Below are positions 45,776 through 57,346 of a stretch of DNA of 64,000 nt, in pieces. The stretch is from positions 334,032 to 398,031 of the forward strand of contig BDDD01000556.1 of assembly GCA_001972305.1 (NCBI GenBank), read 5' to 3'. The DNA comes from Cephalotus follicularis (Eukaryota > Streptophyta > Magnoliopsida > Oxalidales > Cephalotaceae). The notes below the pieces were generated by a model. It worked only from the letters and a program-made list of their open reading frames with translations, was not told the origin of the DNA and ran no database searches. The translations under genes and the position numbers were made by a program. Positions within the stretch are counted from its first letter, which is position 1. Every line of letters starts with the position of its first letter.

Positions 45776-46548
45776 ATGGCATCCTTGAAGTTTCAGGTTA
45801 CTTCGTTTGACGAACAAAACAACTTTGGATTATGGAGAATAAAGATGAAGGCTTTATTAAGGCGAGAGGCTCTAGATGGGAATTATCCAAACGACATGAC
45901 CTCGACTGAAATAGAAGAGATGGATGAGAAGGCACATAGCGCGATTAAGTTGTTTCTTGATGACAAGGTACTCAGAGAAGTCGCCGACGAAGAAACGGAG
46001 ACTGGACTTTGGAAGAAACTCGAAAGTCTCTACATGAAGAAATCTCTTACGTGGAGATTGTATTTGAAGCAGCGTCTTCATACCCTAAAGATGCGTGAAG
46101 GTACTCCTGTTCAGGAACATTTAGATGAGTTTAATAAAATTTTGTAAGATATGAAAAGCCTTGATATTAAACTCGACGATGAAGATCAAGCTTTGTTTGT
46201 ACTGTGTTCTCTGCCTGCTTCTTTTGAAAACTTTGTGAACTCGATGCTTTATGGACGAGAGTCCATAACCTTAGAGGATGTTAAGGCCTCTTTGAACTCT
46301 ACCGAACTAAGGACAAAGTTGAAGGGTAAAGCTATTGATGATAAGGCATACGGTTTGATTGTGAGGGGAAGGACCAAGAACAGGGATAAGTCTGCTCGAG
46401 GCAGATCCAGTAGTCGTTCTAAATCCAGGCCAGCAGGGGATAGGCCAGCAGTGGAGAAGGACAATGTTGAGTGTTACTATTGCCACAAGAGAGGGCATTA
46501 TAAATCTGATTATCCTATACTCAAGAGAAAGGAGAAGCAGCATGGTCA
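45776..46548 (+). pseudogene. Tork-type copia gag, interrupted
   Basis: Starts MASLKFQVTSFDEQNNFGLW, the classic N-terminus of Tork/Tnt1-type gag. A TAA at 46145-46147 replaces a sense codon; the same frame continues DMKSLDIKLDDEDQALFVL. The zinc knuckle near 46470-46512 reads CYYCHKRGHYKSDY, with the last cysteine changed to tyrosine. A basic RNA-binding stretch (KSARGRSSSRSKSRPAGDRP) precedes it. The gene is cut at 46548 by the family B copia, and its pol is not in the window. Confidence 0.85.
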
Positions 46549-48276
46549 TGTTAGATGTAGTGACCCGACAAGCCATTGGATGGGCTGTCGTATTATATCT
46601 ATCCTTGTATATAAACAATCTTATTCTTTTTATCTATGACATGTGCTAATTTGTTATGGCAATATCACTTGTATTTTATCACTTAATTGAAGTAGTTTAT
46701 TATTCAACCTGCTTACGCTTGTGATGCCCTGACATAAGGTTGGATGCCTAGCATGGAGGCTATGAGATTGGTTACCTTATTCCTTATGTTGAATTAGTTC
46801 TAAGTCATAGGTTCACTTTGTGGGCATTAGTGAAACGGATAGACTTGCGTGTATGTTGCCTGCTCATGGAATTGGATGATGGATTCTCTCACTACCATCT
46901 GTGTTGGACACTAGGGCAAATACGGGGTGCGCGCTGGAAGCGTGTACACTGAACTGGACCCGCGTAGGAGACTCTATTTGGATAATCGCTATTCTCGTGT
47001 CAGTAGTGACTCCTACTTGTTGCGGTTGCGTATAAGTGATGATCACTTAGCGAGTTCTCAAACTTGTCTGATCCTTAGACCTGAGCGACTGCTCTATATT
47101 GTATGGAGACGGTTATGCTTTGATCTCCACCTTACCCAGTTCTTGCGCAGGGCTGGCAATCGAGTGGTCGTTGGGTATGATTGAATCTATACGAATATAA
47201 GCGAATGCGTAATAAAGGATTGCCACACCTGAGCGAAGGTGATCGACCCTATTATGGTCTTATTGTACTTTGGACTTATGAAATCCTTGGCCAAGATTGA
47301 GGTAGATTGAAAATTAGATTTTTGGAGAATCCGCCAAAGGTCCTAGTAATAATCAGATATTTTAGATATTTGAGGTTTTATCTAGGGTTGACATATATCC
47401 TTACCCTACACCTCAATTGGGCTCAAGTATGACAAAGGATTATAATACACGTGAACCGATGACTTAGAAAGTCTTGCGTTATGGCGGTGTGTAATAAATT
47501 AAGGAAAAATTAATTAGATTAATTTTTTAATATGGATAATAGTATATATTATTCCGAGAGCATTTAAATTGATCTATGACCATTTAGAATGACTAAAATG
47601 AACCCTAGGGGTATTTCGGTAATTTATGAACACCTCCGATTTAACCAATATTTTATAGAGTCCCTGTCCAATAATGATTAGTTCTTTAATATATTGGACA
47701 TATTAAGTCTTGGTGTAATTTTATCAAATATCGGTTAAGTGGATTTTACATTTGTGGAAACATATTTGCCTAATGTTATTTAATCAATATTAGAAGGGAT
47801 AATATAAGTTAGACTTATACTAATTTTGCTTGACCAGCCACTCAAAGCGTCTACGCCTTCTAGGAAAGCGTCGACGCATTACGGTAGTCTAAGCGTCGAC
47901 GCCTTCTAGGAAGCGTCGACGTTTACCGCATGTATAGGCGTCTATGTCTTTTAGAAAGACGTCGACGTTTTAGTGCATTATTGTATAAGCGTCAACGCTT
48001 TCTTAGAAGGCGTCGACACTTTGTGCACGACATACAAACCTGTTTATGGGCACACGTCGTGGGGCATGTCTTCACTTCCTCTCCAGCCATTTTCTCCTAT
48101 CCTGGCATGATGGGAACTTGTGGGAATCATGGATGCATACTCCCTTAGAGGTAGCACCATGATCCTATGAGAATGGGAAAATGGGAGAGTGGGAGAATGG
48201 GCATGATGGCTGATAATAGTGTGCATGTGAGAGAGAGTTTGGCTGCTGAAAATGATTAAGTGATTTTGTTGGGCAA
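46549..48276 (+). mobile_element. Family B copia 5' LTR, part 1
   Basis: Starts TGTTAGATG inside the Tork gag (flank GGTCA at 46544-46548) and matches the family B LTRs, including the GTGACCCGACAAGCCATTGG block near the tip and a box array at 47846-48023. The solo LTR at 48277-50548 interrupts it. The other part is 50549-51077. This is the 5' LTR of a plus-strand element with leader and gag at 51078-53640. Confidence 0.85.
47846..48023. repeat. GTCGAC-type box array in family B LTR
   Basis: Eight boxes in four pairs, such as GCGTCGACGCCTTCTAGG followed by AAGCGTCGACG at about 47892-47920, and AAGCGTCAACGCTTTC with AAGGCGTCGAC at 47986-48016. Confidence 0.88.
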
Positions 48277-48704
48277 TGTAATGGCCCTATATATTATAAA
48301 GTATTGTTATGGGGCCTTGGAATTTCTTTCTCTCCTTTGGGCCAGAATGGGTCATGGTATTGTGACATTGGGCTTAAAGGAAATGCTTCTTTTTCCTTGG
48401 GCTGGATAGGAAGTGTTAATATTGGGCCCAAGAGTGAAGGAAAGAAGAGAAGGCCCAAGGGAGGAGGTCGGCCCAAGCACTAGACATAGTCTGCATTTGT
48501 TGGAAATTGTCTAGGAAATTCTGGACTTTTCCATTGGGATTATAAAAGGAGGAAAATGCCGAAAGACACACTGTTGCCATTTTCCATACTGTTGTTCTAG
48601 AGAAATCGAGAGAAAGGTGAGAATGGTGGGAGATGGGGCCAGATGCTGGAAAAAGGGAGAAGAAGACAAGCAGAGGCCTTCCTCGGAAGAGTCCCTGCCC
48701 CCAC

Positions 48705-48748
48705 ACACACACGCACACACACACACACACACATACACACACACACAC
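48705..48748. repeat. (CA)n microsatellite
   Basis: A CA run with rare interruptions, transcribed in the LTR sense direction. Confidence 0.9.
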
Positions 48749-49097
48749 AGAGACATATATATACCATTTCTTGGAAGAGAAGGAAATCGTGCAAGAGTGA
48801 AATGGAAGGCGATCAAAGGCGTGTGTCAGTCCTCGGCCAGAAAGGAGTCCAGAATCTGAGAAGGAAGAAGACAATCTCCATTTCCAACCATTTTCCAAGT
48901 AGGTGGTTCCATGTCCGAGCGCCTACCAGCTTGTGTGTTGTGTGTTGTTTGCTTCGGTTGATTGTTTGAATGCATGAGCTGCTGTGTGTTATTTTGTGAT
49001 TGTTTGTGTTTGTTAGATTAGGATCTTGCCTTTTTACCTTGGAACAGTTATGTGGAATGCATTGGTGCTTGGAAAAGAACTTAGAGATGAAGTAAAC

Positions 49098-49460
49098 ACC
49101 CGAGGAGCATAATGCCTAAGGAGCATGGTGCCTGAAGAGCGTGATGCCCAGGGAGCAAATATGCCGAGGAGTATATTGCCTGAGGAGCGTAATGCGCGTG
49201 GAGAAAATATGCCTGAGGAGGACTAAGTGTCCTACCCGTGCTAGTACGTCCGAGGAGGACTAAGTGTCCTACAAGTGCTAGTACGTCCGGGGTTGAGCAT
49301 AATGTCGAAGGAGCATGTGCTGAGGAGCCAGTACTCCCCAGGAGCAGAGGATCCCTAAACAATGTGTCCGAGGATCCCATACATGGCTTTCCTCTGTCAT
49401 GTGTCCGAGGATCCCAAAGCATGTGCCCAAGGACCTCCTCAGTCATAAAGGCCAGAGGTG
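49098..49460 (+). repeat. Minisatellite, CCGAGGAGC-type units
   Basis: Units of 18-22 bp built on (C)CGAGGAGCATAATGCC in the first half pass into units with GTCCGAGGATCCC in the second half. A 38-bp unit containing GGAGGACTAAGTGTCCTAC is duplicated at about 49215-49270. Confidence 0.8.
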
Positions 49461-49784
49461 ATTAATACTTGGAGATGATCTTTTCCCTAAGTACAGGAAA
49501 GAAGGAAGAGTAAGGTAGGGAACCTGAAGAGCGCCAAGCCGGACCAGGAGTCCGAGCATAGCAGAGTTCCTCCTCCGCCTAAAGGATTGTATAAGAGCAG
49601 ACCAAGTATAAGTATGGAGAGCAATGCGTTGCGCTAAGGGTGCTGAGCTGACGAATGGTCAGTGCATTGCTGAGCAGAGTTCCTCCTCTGCCAAAGGATA
49701 TATGATAGATATGTGACATCCTATGATAGGTGAACTTAATGAGTGAATCCACATAGTGATTGTCCTGAGCTAGTGAGCCCACTA

Positions 49785-50000
49785 ATGGGAGAATTCCACC
49801 AAGCAGGTGAAACTAAGGGGTGAATACTGTTGGGCAGGTGATCCTTGGGCGAACCTGCTTAATGGTGAACCTAAGGGTGAATTCTGCCGTAAGCAGGTGA
49901 TCTTAAGGGAGAATTCCACGGGCAGGTGAGCAAAGGGTGAATTCCGCCAACAGGGGATCCCGAGAGTGAATTCCGTTGGCAGGTGAGCCTAATGGTGAAC
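49785..50000 (+). repeat. Minisatellite, GCAGGTGA-GGTGAATTC units
   Basis: Seven or so diverged copies of a unit of about 30 bp with the words GGGTGAATTC(C/T)GCC and GCAGGTGA. Confidence 0.78.
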
Positions 50001-50548
50001 CATGTAGATGACCAGACCTTAGGATACCGGACTTGACTCCTTTGCGTAATGTTTATGGATTGTATGGTTGAGTAAAGTAGTCAGAGGACCAGGGATGGCT
50101 TATGTGTTATGGTCTGCACTTATGTTATGGCAGCACACATTTCCTCTGTTTATTGTTTGTTTCTCTGGTATGTGCCATACATGTGGTTACCTACACAACC
50201 CCCAAGGTTGCTAACCCATTCTCTTAATGGGCCAGGTCCAGGTACAGAACCAGGCTTTAGTGGAGCACCTCGGCAGCAAGTATAAAGAGAAAAGTAAGTT
50301 CCTCCTCCTCGACAGTACGTTAGAGGTCAGATTGGCAAAGGATCATTATGTATTTATTCTATATCCTGCGGGGTTGTGGTAGTGTATTTTATATGTATTA
50401 TTTTTGGAATTGGGTATATATCCACACATTGAATAAATGGTTTCATGATGATCATTATGTTTTAAAATAATATGGTGATAAATAAAGGAAATATATGGAT
50501 TGTCATATGTCGGGTCGTGGGGCTCAACCCACGATTCGGGGCGTGACA

Positions 50549-51077
50549 GGCAAAAATAGTAAGTTGTTTTCTCTGCAGAGTGTGAGTTCCCTTCCCTTAT
50601 ATACACTAAGCAAGTGCTTATCTAGGGTGGATTGATTTTGACTTCTCTTGTCAATCTCAATTTACTCTTCCTAAGCTTAGAGAGAAAGTGTGTGAGCATT
50701 GTGTGTTTGCTTCATCTTCGCTGCGCTGGAGTAGCATCTGTACCAAGGTCGTTGGGAGCAGTCTTGAGGTTGTCTTCCCAAACTTGTCAATGCATAGAAA
50801 GGAGGAGCCACCAGCCGAAGGTATAAATTTTATATCTTCCTTTTCTTGGTGGCCTTGTCTTGCTTTGCTTGTGTGTCACCATTGTATGCATTGGTGATAT
50901 AAATTCAACTATTATGATGATGTGGTGATCATGGTGTGTTGATCATTTGTTGCATGGACTTATTATGTTTGGTTTATGGTGTTTTTCTGCTGCCATTTTG
51001 TTATTAAAAAGTTTTGTTTTGCACCCTATACACCTAAGTTCATTTTTTGCTCCGGAGATGTTTTACCGTTTCCATCA
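50549..51077 (+). mobile_element. Family B copia 5' LTR, part 2
   Basis: Continues the LTR after the GGCAA duplication and ends TTTCCATCA at 51077. It is homologous to the inverted copy 61657-62190 and to the truncated copy 54896-55474, including the TATAAATT near 50822 and the CACCCTATACACCTAA block. Confidence 0.87.
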
Positions 51078-51078
51078 G

Positions 51079-51090
51079 TGGTATCAAAGC
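51079..51090 (+). other. Primer-binding site, family B copia
   Basis: TGGTATCAAAGC, one change from the standard Met-tRNA complement. It follows the LTR by one base. Confidence 0.8.
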
Positions 51091-51396
51091 GACCCACATC
51101 ATCCTTAGTTGAATTCATGCCTAGGATGATTAACTGATTGAAGGTTTAATTATGGATATGTTTGTATGGTTAAACTTATTTTTTAAAGTGCCTTGGTGTA
51201 ACTTTTGAATGAAATTGGATTTCTTTGTAATATGGTCTTGGAGATAATGTTACTATGGGATTAGAACGTGTTTTGGAAACCTACATAGTGTAGTTATAGG
51301 CTGTAAATTGTTTGCTTATGACAGATATATTGAAAGCCTTATGTTCAACCTATTATTTCTGCAATTTTTGAGTTGCAGAACTTGTACAGGAGGTTT

Positions 51397-51550
51397 AAGT
51401 GTCGACGCTTTTGGTTAAGCGTCGACGTTTATCTCTGTGTTTTTGGTTTTGCGTCGACATCTTTGTATGGTGTCGACGCTTATGTGTTTTTCCATGTTTT
51501 TAACGTTAAACGTTAAGCGTCGACGTTTTTGTTATGGCGTCGATGCTGTC
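51397..51550. repeat. GTCGAC-type box array in family B leader
   Basis: Six boxes in three pairs. GTCGACGCTT-TTGGTT-AAGCGTCGAC near 51400-51425 is a perfect 10-bp inverted repeat with a 6-base loop. The others are at 51453-51483 and 51514-51550. Confidence 0.9.
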
Positions 51551-52330
51551 ATAAAAAAAATCTATTTTTATTAAAATTTGGAATTTTACATAATGGCACT
51601 TAGAAAATAATAATCATTACTTGATTAAGTGAGAGTTTGACCAATTAACAATCCTTAAATTAAATTTTGTAATTGGTTATTATTTATGGCATTTGTTATT
51701 TTGTCTTTAATTATATTGGATATAATTTTAAGTCTTATGCACAATGGATGGCCTAAAATGACAAGACCTAGTGTATGGTTTTTCTTGTGTGGATGGATTT
51801 ATTTGTTTATTATCTTTAATGGTCTGTAATAAGGTGCCTGTGTGCACCATTTACTTTCCCTTCTTATGTATTTTCTCCTTGTATTTTTAAATGTAATTTT
51901 ATTTTCAAAATGTAAAGTTCCTTTTGTAAATGAAGATATTGTAATGAGAGGTGAAGGAGAGGAGATATGAAGTACAAGACCATTGAAGATCATGAATGCA
52001 TGGTTATTGTTGTAATAGATAAATTTAAATCTTTAACACCTAGGAAGACCTAGTAGTGACTTCTGGCTCAAGTCACTACTTATGATGTCCTTGTCAATTC
52101 ATTGATATATTTTATAAATATGTCCAAGGTGCATAAGATACTCGTCATGCATGCTAAGCTGTAATTAATTGGAATTGGCTAATGCAACCAATGAATTAAT
52201 TAATGGCTTGGTAATTAAAATGTGAGACTACAAATTCTCTCAACTTAATAATAAGTCTGAACGTAGGAACCCATGGAGTGGTTCCCCGTGGCCTTCCACA
52301 ATTTTCGTTGAGTAGTATTCCTGGGTTATT

Positions 52331-52635
52331 GGTTTGTCATGCCCTAGCTGAGGCTGATAACTTTGGGATACTATGTCAACGTTGGTGTTGGGCACCGCAA
52401 AGGGTGGCTATGTTTTAGCACTTGGATAGTCCTATGTGTGGGTGTTAAAACTAGTGCATTCCAATGAACATTGTGTGTGTTTGACTTATCGAGATTCTGA
52501 TGGTTTGTCATGCCCTAACTGAGGCCATATTGAATCTAAAGCCGAATTTTATGATCGGATATTTTATTACATACAAATTTCCAAGATAGCTTACCCATTG
52601 GATATATTATGGTTTGTCATGCCCTAGCTGAGGCC
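52331..52635 (+). repeat. Spaced leader repeats, GGTTTGTCATGCCCTAGCTG
   Basis: Three copies at 52331, 52502 and 52611, each continuing into AGGC, so that GCC and GGC can pair. The inverted element has copies at about 60016, 60125 and 60298, so number and spacing are roughly kept. Confidence 0.82.
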
Positions 52636-52827
52636 ATAATATGATTGCGATGGATTCCAATCCCCACTAGGAAGTTGGACTTCTCGAGTTCCATATGGGG
52701 GTATGGGATACGATTAGAATAGTGGGAGGAACCATAAGCACTAAAGACTAAGTGTTATGGTTGTCATATTTTAAAAATTGGAATAAATGCTAACTCATGT
52801 TTATATTTCCTTATCTAGGTTGCTAGT

Positions 52828-53640
52828 ATGGCTTTATCAAATGCAATGTCCCGTATACTTGAGACAAACAAACTTGAGGGGTCAACTTCAACAATTGGCA
52901 TCGAAACCTCAAGATCGTTCTTACGGCCAATAAAATGGCCTATGTGATGACTGGGGGGCCTCCTTCATTGCGTAAAGATCCTACGCCCGAAGAGAGTGAG
53001 TGACTAGCCAAGTGGCTAGAGGATGACGTGCAGGCTAGATGTCTTGCCCTCCTTGGGATGACCCTGAGCTTCAGCGTCAAAATGAGAAGATTGAGGCCTT
53101 ATCTGCTATACTACTCCACCTTCAGGAGATATATGGGGTTGAGTCTAGGACTCAAAGGTTCAATCTCTCACGCAAACTCTTCAAGGCGCAGATATAAGAG
53201 GGAGCTTCAGTCCATGAGCATGGATTGAAGATGATAGACATGATTGAGCATCTTGCTCAATTAGGGTTTGTCATGGACCATGATCTGTATGTGGATCTTA
53301 TTTTGACGTCCCTTCTTAGGCCATTCTCACAGTTCTTGGTGAATTTTCACATGAACAAGATAAATGTGACTCTATCTGAGCTGATTGCTATGCTAAGGAT
53401 GGCTGAGGCTGATTTTGACTGTGGGAAGTCAAAGACCCACTCCCTGCTTCTTTCTTCTTTTTCTAGGACTGTCCAAGGAAAGGGCAGTGCCTCGTCTTCC
53501 TCTAAAGGGAAGGGCGTGCTCATACCTATCAACAAAAAAGGCAAGGGTAAGAAGAAGCAGAAGAAGAAGAAGGGTAAGCTTGGAGCTAGTGGAAATGTTG
53601 CCAAAGATCGGATGAAGAAGTTAGTTGTTGAGGTGCTTGT
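52828..53640 (+). pseudogene. Family B copia gag, broken by frameshift and stops
   Basis: Starts MALSNAMSRILETNKLEG, followed by the expected NW motif only after a frameshift near 52900. Stops occur at about 53002 and 53194. Conserved blocks remain: LLHLQEIYG, MIEHLAQLGF, LSELIAMLRMAEAD. A lysine-rich tail (KKGKGKKKQKKKKGK near 53540-53570) comes before the place where the zinc knuckle should be. The frame is cut at 53640 by the next LTR. Copia gag would package the RNA; it is inactive here. Confidence 0.8.
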
Positions 53641-54895
53641 TGTGACATCCGTGTCCTTGTATGGTCGGTGTCTGTGAACCTACGAGGCTTCTGTCTGTCT
53701 GTCTGTTAATCTGTTTTATGGCATTCATGATATGCATCATGAATTTCTTTTTAAATTTTTATGATTTTATTCTGATTTTATTCTGCATAAGAAATGAATT
53801 TGTCTTTCCGTAAATTAAATGATATTTTTCTGAAAAGACTGCTGAATTCAGAAAATAGGCCAAGTGGTATGTCCTAAATATCCGATTTCTGTCCTTATCG
53901 GTTTAATTCTAGACGAAACCAGTCCGTTTTGAGTTATATATATGGAAAATGCAAAAATTTTAATAAAAATTTGGACTTTCTCTCTCATCTCTCCTGCATT
54001 ATCTCTCTTCTCACCCGTCTCCCTCTGCCATCTGCCGTCTGCCGCCGGCGTCAGTGCCGATCTGACGCCGGTGAAGGTACCAGCTGAATCGCCGTCACCT
54101 CCCGGTCACACCGCACCCCTCCTCGGCGCCGGCAACCGCGCTGTAAGCGCCCGACGAGCTCTTCTCTCTCTCCGGCTGTTTTCCGTCGTTTCTCCGTCTC
54201 CGGTGGTCGTCACGGCAAGGCAAGCCCAGGTTCGGACTCCTGGCGTTGCGGCCGTTCGAACGGTGCCAGCCCCGTCCCGTGACGACGTCGGCAGCGCAGA
54301 TCTGTGGGACCACGCACCGGCGACCCTCCGACGAGAAATTTCGGACAGTTTTTCGACTCCATTCTCCGCGATGATGTGATCCGTTCCAGTTCCACTGCGG
54401 GATTCTGACTCTGTGCTTCATTCCGTCGGCTTTCGGTAAATTCTGAACTCTGTTCCGTTAGTTCTGTTTTCCACTGTTTTCTGCATTTCTGTATCTGTTT
54501 CTGTTGCACATGAACTTATTTGCTTATATGACTCGAAATTGGATAACCTAGATGACCACTTGGACTAGCTTTAATGTTTTTGAACGGATGTTTAAATGAA
54601 GGTTTAAAAGATGTTTTTAATAATCTGACTTCTGTTCTGTTAACCGGATTGATCGGTTGTGGTTCTTCTGACATCTGCTCGCATTTCATTGCATAACGCA
54701 TTGCACGGTTTTGTGCATGCTTAGGTTCTGATAGTCTGTTGTCTGTTTGAGTTCTGATGGTCTGCTGTCTGTTTGTCTGTTGGCAGAGGATCCTGCCTTT
54801 GTGGTCGGCCATGGAGGCGACCAGTCGAGGGACTCGCTCGTCTGTACTGTGAGTGGAACGCCTTTCTTTAACCTTTTATTCTGAAATGCTTTTAT
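53641..54895 (+). mobile_element. Gypsy-like LTR starting TGTGACATCC, part 1
   Basis: Begins TGTGACATCCGTGTCC inside family B gag. Its style (repeated CTGTTTGTCTG words, a TATATATATGG box at 53934-53944, then a pyrimidine-rich and GC-rich transcribed stretch) suits a long gypsy LTR. It is interrupted at 54896 by the inverted copia with TTTAT duplications and continues at 63790. Its 3' end lies beyond the window. Confidence 0.7.
54030..54345 (+). other. GC-rich island with a 145-codon ORF (53942-54379)
   Basis: The only markedly GC-rich stretch of the window. The ORF starting at 53942 encodes an Ala/Pro/Ser/Val-rich product (for example SAAGVSADLTPVKVPAESPS) just after the putative TATA box. 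I recognise no domain. It may be a GC-rich transcribed leader of the LTR or a captured exon fragment. Its composition differs sharply from both neighbours. Confidence 0.5.
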
Positions 54896-55474
54896 TGATG
54901 GAATCGGATATACCGAGTTCGGTGCCAAAATGGATATAGGTGTGTAGGGTGTAGAATAAAACTTTAAACACACAAACATGCAGCGGAAGAACACCCAATA
55001 AAACATATAACGAAACCAATCCATAATGGCACGTCCACATCTCACATGGATCACCACAACATCTACTGAATTGAATTGATGTCACCATTGTAAACAATGG
55101 TGACACACAAACATGGCATAAAGAAGAAGGACCAAGAATTATACCAGTGGGTGTTGGCTCCTTCGTTCTTTGCCGCTACAAGCTTGAGTAGATTCCCTTT
55201 GATCTTCTGCAAACCTCAAGAACAACAAGTAATCCAACCAACAAAATCAAAGTGCTTGAACTCACTCACTCTTTCACATAGCTTAGAGAAGGAGTATTGA
55301 TTATGACCAATGAAGTCAATAATCAATCCACCCTAGATAAGCCTTTGCTTGGTGTTTATTAGATGGAGGAACACACACTTGCAGAGAAGAATTCGAGGTC
55401 AATTGCCCAGCAAAAAAATGTCTCAACCTCTTCTTTCAATTTTTTGTAGAAATGCTTATAACTAGCTGTTGGAA
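54896..55474 (-). mobile_element. Family B 3' LTR, truncated
   Basis: Very similar by eye to 61657-62190, from the terminal TGATGGAATCGG onward. The similarity stops near 55468 (AACTAGC) and an N follows at 55475. About three quarters of the LTR is missing. Confidence 0.87.
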
Positions 55475-55475
55475 N
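55475..55475. other. Single ambiguous base (N)
   Basis: One N lies exactly where the family B LTR ends and the Sirevirus-derived sequence begins, so the junction is not proven contiguous. Confidence 0.98.
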
Positions 55476-55478
55476 TAT

Positions 55479-55611
55479 CCAATATACTTGACATAACAAA
55501 GTACACTTGCTAAATGCAAGAGTACAACCTTTTTCATCAATATGGGTATCCAATATACTTGACATAACAAAGTACACTTGCTCAATGCAAGAGTGCAACC
55601 TTTTTCATCAA
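55479..55611. repeat. Two-copy tandem repeat, unit 69 bp
   Basis: TATCCAATATACTTGACATA at 55476-55495 recurs at 55548, and about 63 of each 69-base unit match. It lies between the N and the polypurine tracts of the Sirevirus fragment. Confidence 0.85.
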
Positions 55612-55715
55612 AATGCAATATATTTCACCAAATGTCATTTCAAAATGCAATATATTACCAAATATCATTTCAATATGCAACTTTAATGCAATGTGCAGAA
55701 ATATAAATCTTCTCT

Positions 55716-55798
55716 CCCCCTTTTTGTCAAACAGCAAAAAGAGAAGTGGAAGCTCCCCCTCAATCATAGCACGGATTGAAGAGCTCCCCCTCAACTTA
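55716..55798 (-). other. Polypurine tracts of the inverted Sirevirus fragment
   Basis: On the minus strand GAGGGGGAGCT is at about 55795, GAGGGGGAGCTTCC at 55765, and AAAAAGGGGGAGAG at 55727. They parallel the cluster at 28034-28356. The terminal tract and LTR are absent. Confidence 0.82.
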
Positions 55799-56077
55799 TG
55801 CATTCCTATACAATTTAATCAATAAAAACAATGCACTAGGAGAGATCCATTAAGATCGAAGCACAATTCTATTTACCACTTGAAGTAACCACATCAAAGC
55901 AATAATATGAAATACTTTTGCATTCAACACATAATCAAAATACATATTGTCATTTAAAAGCTTAAAAACATTAGGAACATAAACACATTGTCTTTCACAC
56001 TCTTAAAACAACTAAAGACATTACAAGTGCAAATTTCGAAAATACAAGGAAAAACATGATGATGCAAATATATAAGC

Positions 56078-57232
56078 TCAAGATGGAGGAGGGTGCTGTG
56101 GGAAAGCGTTGTGAAGAAACTGGAGGATGTCTGCTTGTCCCTGCCGAATATCGGCCTGTCCTTGAAGAATGTTTGCTTGCCCCTCACGAAACTGCTGCAT
56201 TTCACTTTTGACAAACTCCATATCAGCTTGGGCAATATCCATTCTGGCCATAAGTGAATCAAGAGTAGGCCTGCTGCTGCTACTGCTCCCTCCAGTACTC
56301 GGACGCATCTCATATTGCTGTGGATCGTCCTCCTCCTCCTCATCATCATCTCCAACTCTAACAGGCTCTTGCTCTCTTGCTTGCTCTCTACCTCTCCCTC
56401 TTACCTTGACCCACTCTTCTTCCTCAAATTCAAGGTTTAATTGTCTAAGTCCCGCTTTATTCACCAAATGCTTATGGGAAGGCTTTACACTTTGCTCATC
56501 ATCTGGTATATCTATGTTAAAGGAAGCTAGGACAGTCGAAATAATCCTACTGAGGAGCATAGGATATGGAGTGTGATTTGGCCTAGACAAAAGATGGTTT
56601 ACAATAAGATATGGAAGGTTAATTTGGGTTCCATTTTTGACACAAGCGACGAATTTAAGATCGCGCTCGGAGGGGAGTGTGTGTTATCCTTGTTTAGGAA
56701 GAAAAGTGTTGGTAACAAGGAGTAGAACAATCCTAGAGGCAATAGGTAAGTGACTACTAGTCACATTTATGATTGGATTGACATTTGGTTGCTCTAAACA
56801 AATCCCTAGTGCCTCGGTTTTTCCTATGTCATGAAAATTAGTAATTCCCTCATTGGGAATTCCTAATGTTTCGGCAATTAGGTCGGGAGTAATACAAATG
56901 GGAGTGCCTAGAACAAACGAATTGGCAATGCAAGTGGTGGATGTTGCTAAATTGGCATAAAACATTTTGACCAACCTAGGGTATATGGTATGTGATGAGC
57001 AAATATAGTCTAGCCAACCCATAGCATCAAACCAAGTTATTACCACAGCAAGATTACTAATCAAAACATCCCTACTCAGCCATTTCTCACAATGTAATTT
57101 CACTGAGCTAAAGTAGGAATTATACCTCATTTCTTTCTCCTTGGAGAGAAAGAGGTTGTTGTCATAATCTAACTCCTCTTGAGAGCCTCTTGAAAGCCTT
57201 GAAGAACTTCCTCTTTGCCTTTTAGGACCCAT
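56078..57232 (-). pseudogene. Env-like third ORF, minus-strand copy, one nonsense codon
   Basis: Starts MGPKRQRGSSSRLSRGSQ at 57232 and is open to a TAA at about 56685, where the homologue has serine. The same frame then continues to 56078. Total 385 codons, against about 367 for 26641-27743. Conserved blocks are LHCEKWLSRDVL, LVKMFYANLA, CITPDLIAETLGIP, VTSSHLPIASRIVLLLVTN and SRPNHTPYPMLLSRI, then an acidic run and a C-terminal part with GQADIRQGQADIL repeats suited to a coiled coil. The function is unknown. It is downstream of RNase H, which confirms its place as the third ORF of the element. Confidence 0.85.
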
Positions 57233-57346
57233 TGTTGTTTGCAGGTTCGAAGATTGAGAGAGAGAAGTGTTTTTGGTGTTTTGAGGTTTGAGAGAAATGA
57301 AGAGGGCAGGTGAAAAATCGGGTTTAAAACCCTGTCTATCAAATTT

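Larger units (their letters stand above)
48277..50548 (+). mobile_element. Solo LTR, Tekay-like (2272 bp), in family B LTR
   Basis: Starts TGTAATGGCC and ends GGGGCGTGACA, flanked by perfect GGCAA duplications (48272-48276 and 50549-50553). Its end region (GTTGCTAACCCATTC...CAGGTACAG, then the stretch before CGGGGCGTGACA) resembles the Tekay LTR at 10624-15811, so it probably comes from a related chromovirus. It holds a CA microsatellite and two minisatellites. The ORFs across it (for example 48416-48898) are antisense or low-complexity and not genes. Confidence 0.92.
51091..52827 (+). mobile_element. Untranslated leader of family B copia (+)
   Basis: About 1.75 kb between PBS and gag with no gene. 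It contains a GTCGAC-type box array (51397-51550), then three copies of GGTTTGTCATGCCCTAGCTG followed by AGGC. The inverted element has the same leader at 61655-59927, which confirms that this is element sequence and not a captured host segment. Confidence 0.82.

Noticed and set aside
48416..48898. 160-codon minus-strand ORF with a Cys-Val run
   Set aside because: The run is the translated CA microsatellite in a solo LTR, and the ORF is antisense to the LTR.
54095..54421. Minus-strand ORFs over the GC-rich island
   Set aside because: Shadows of the high-GC sequence with few stop codons; no recognisable domain.
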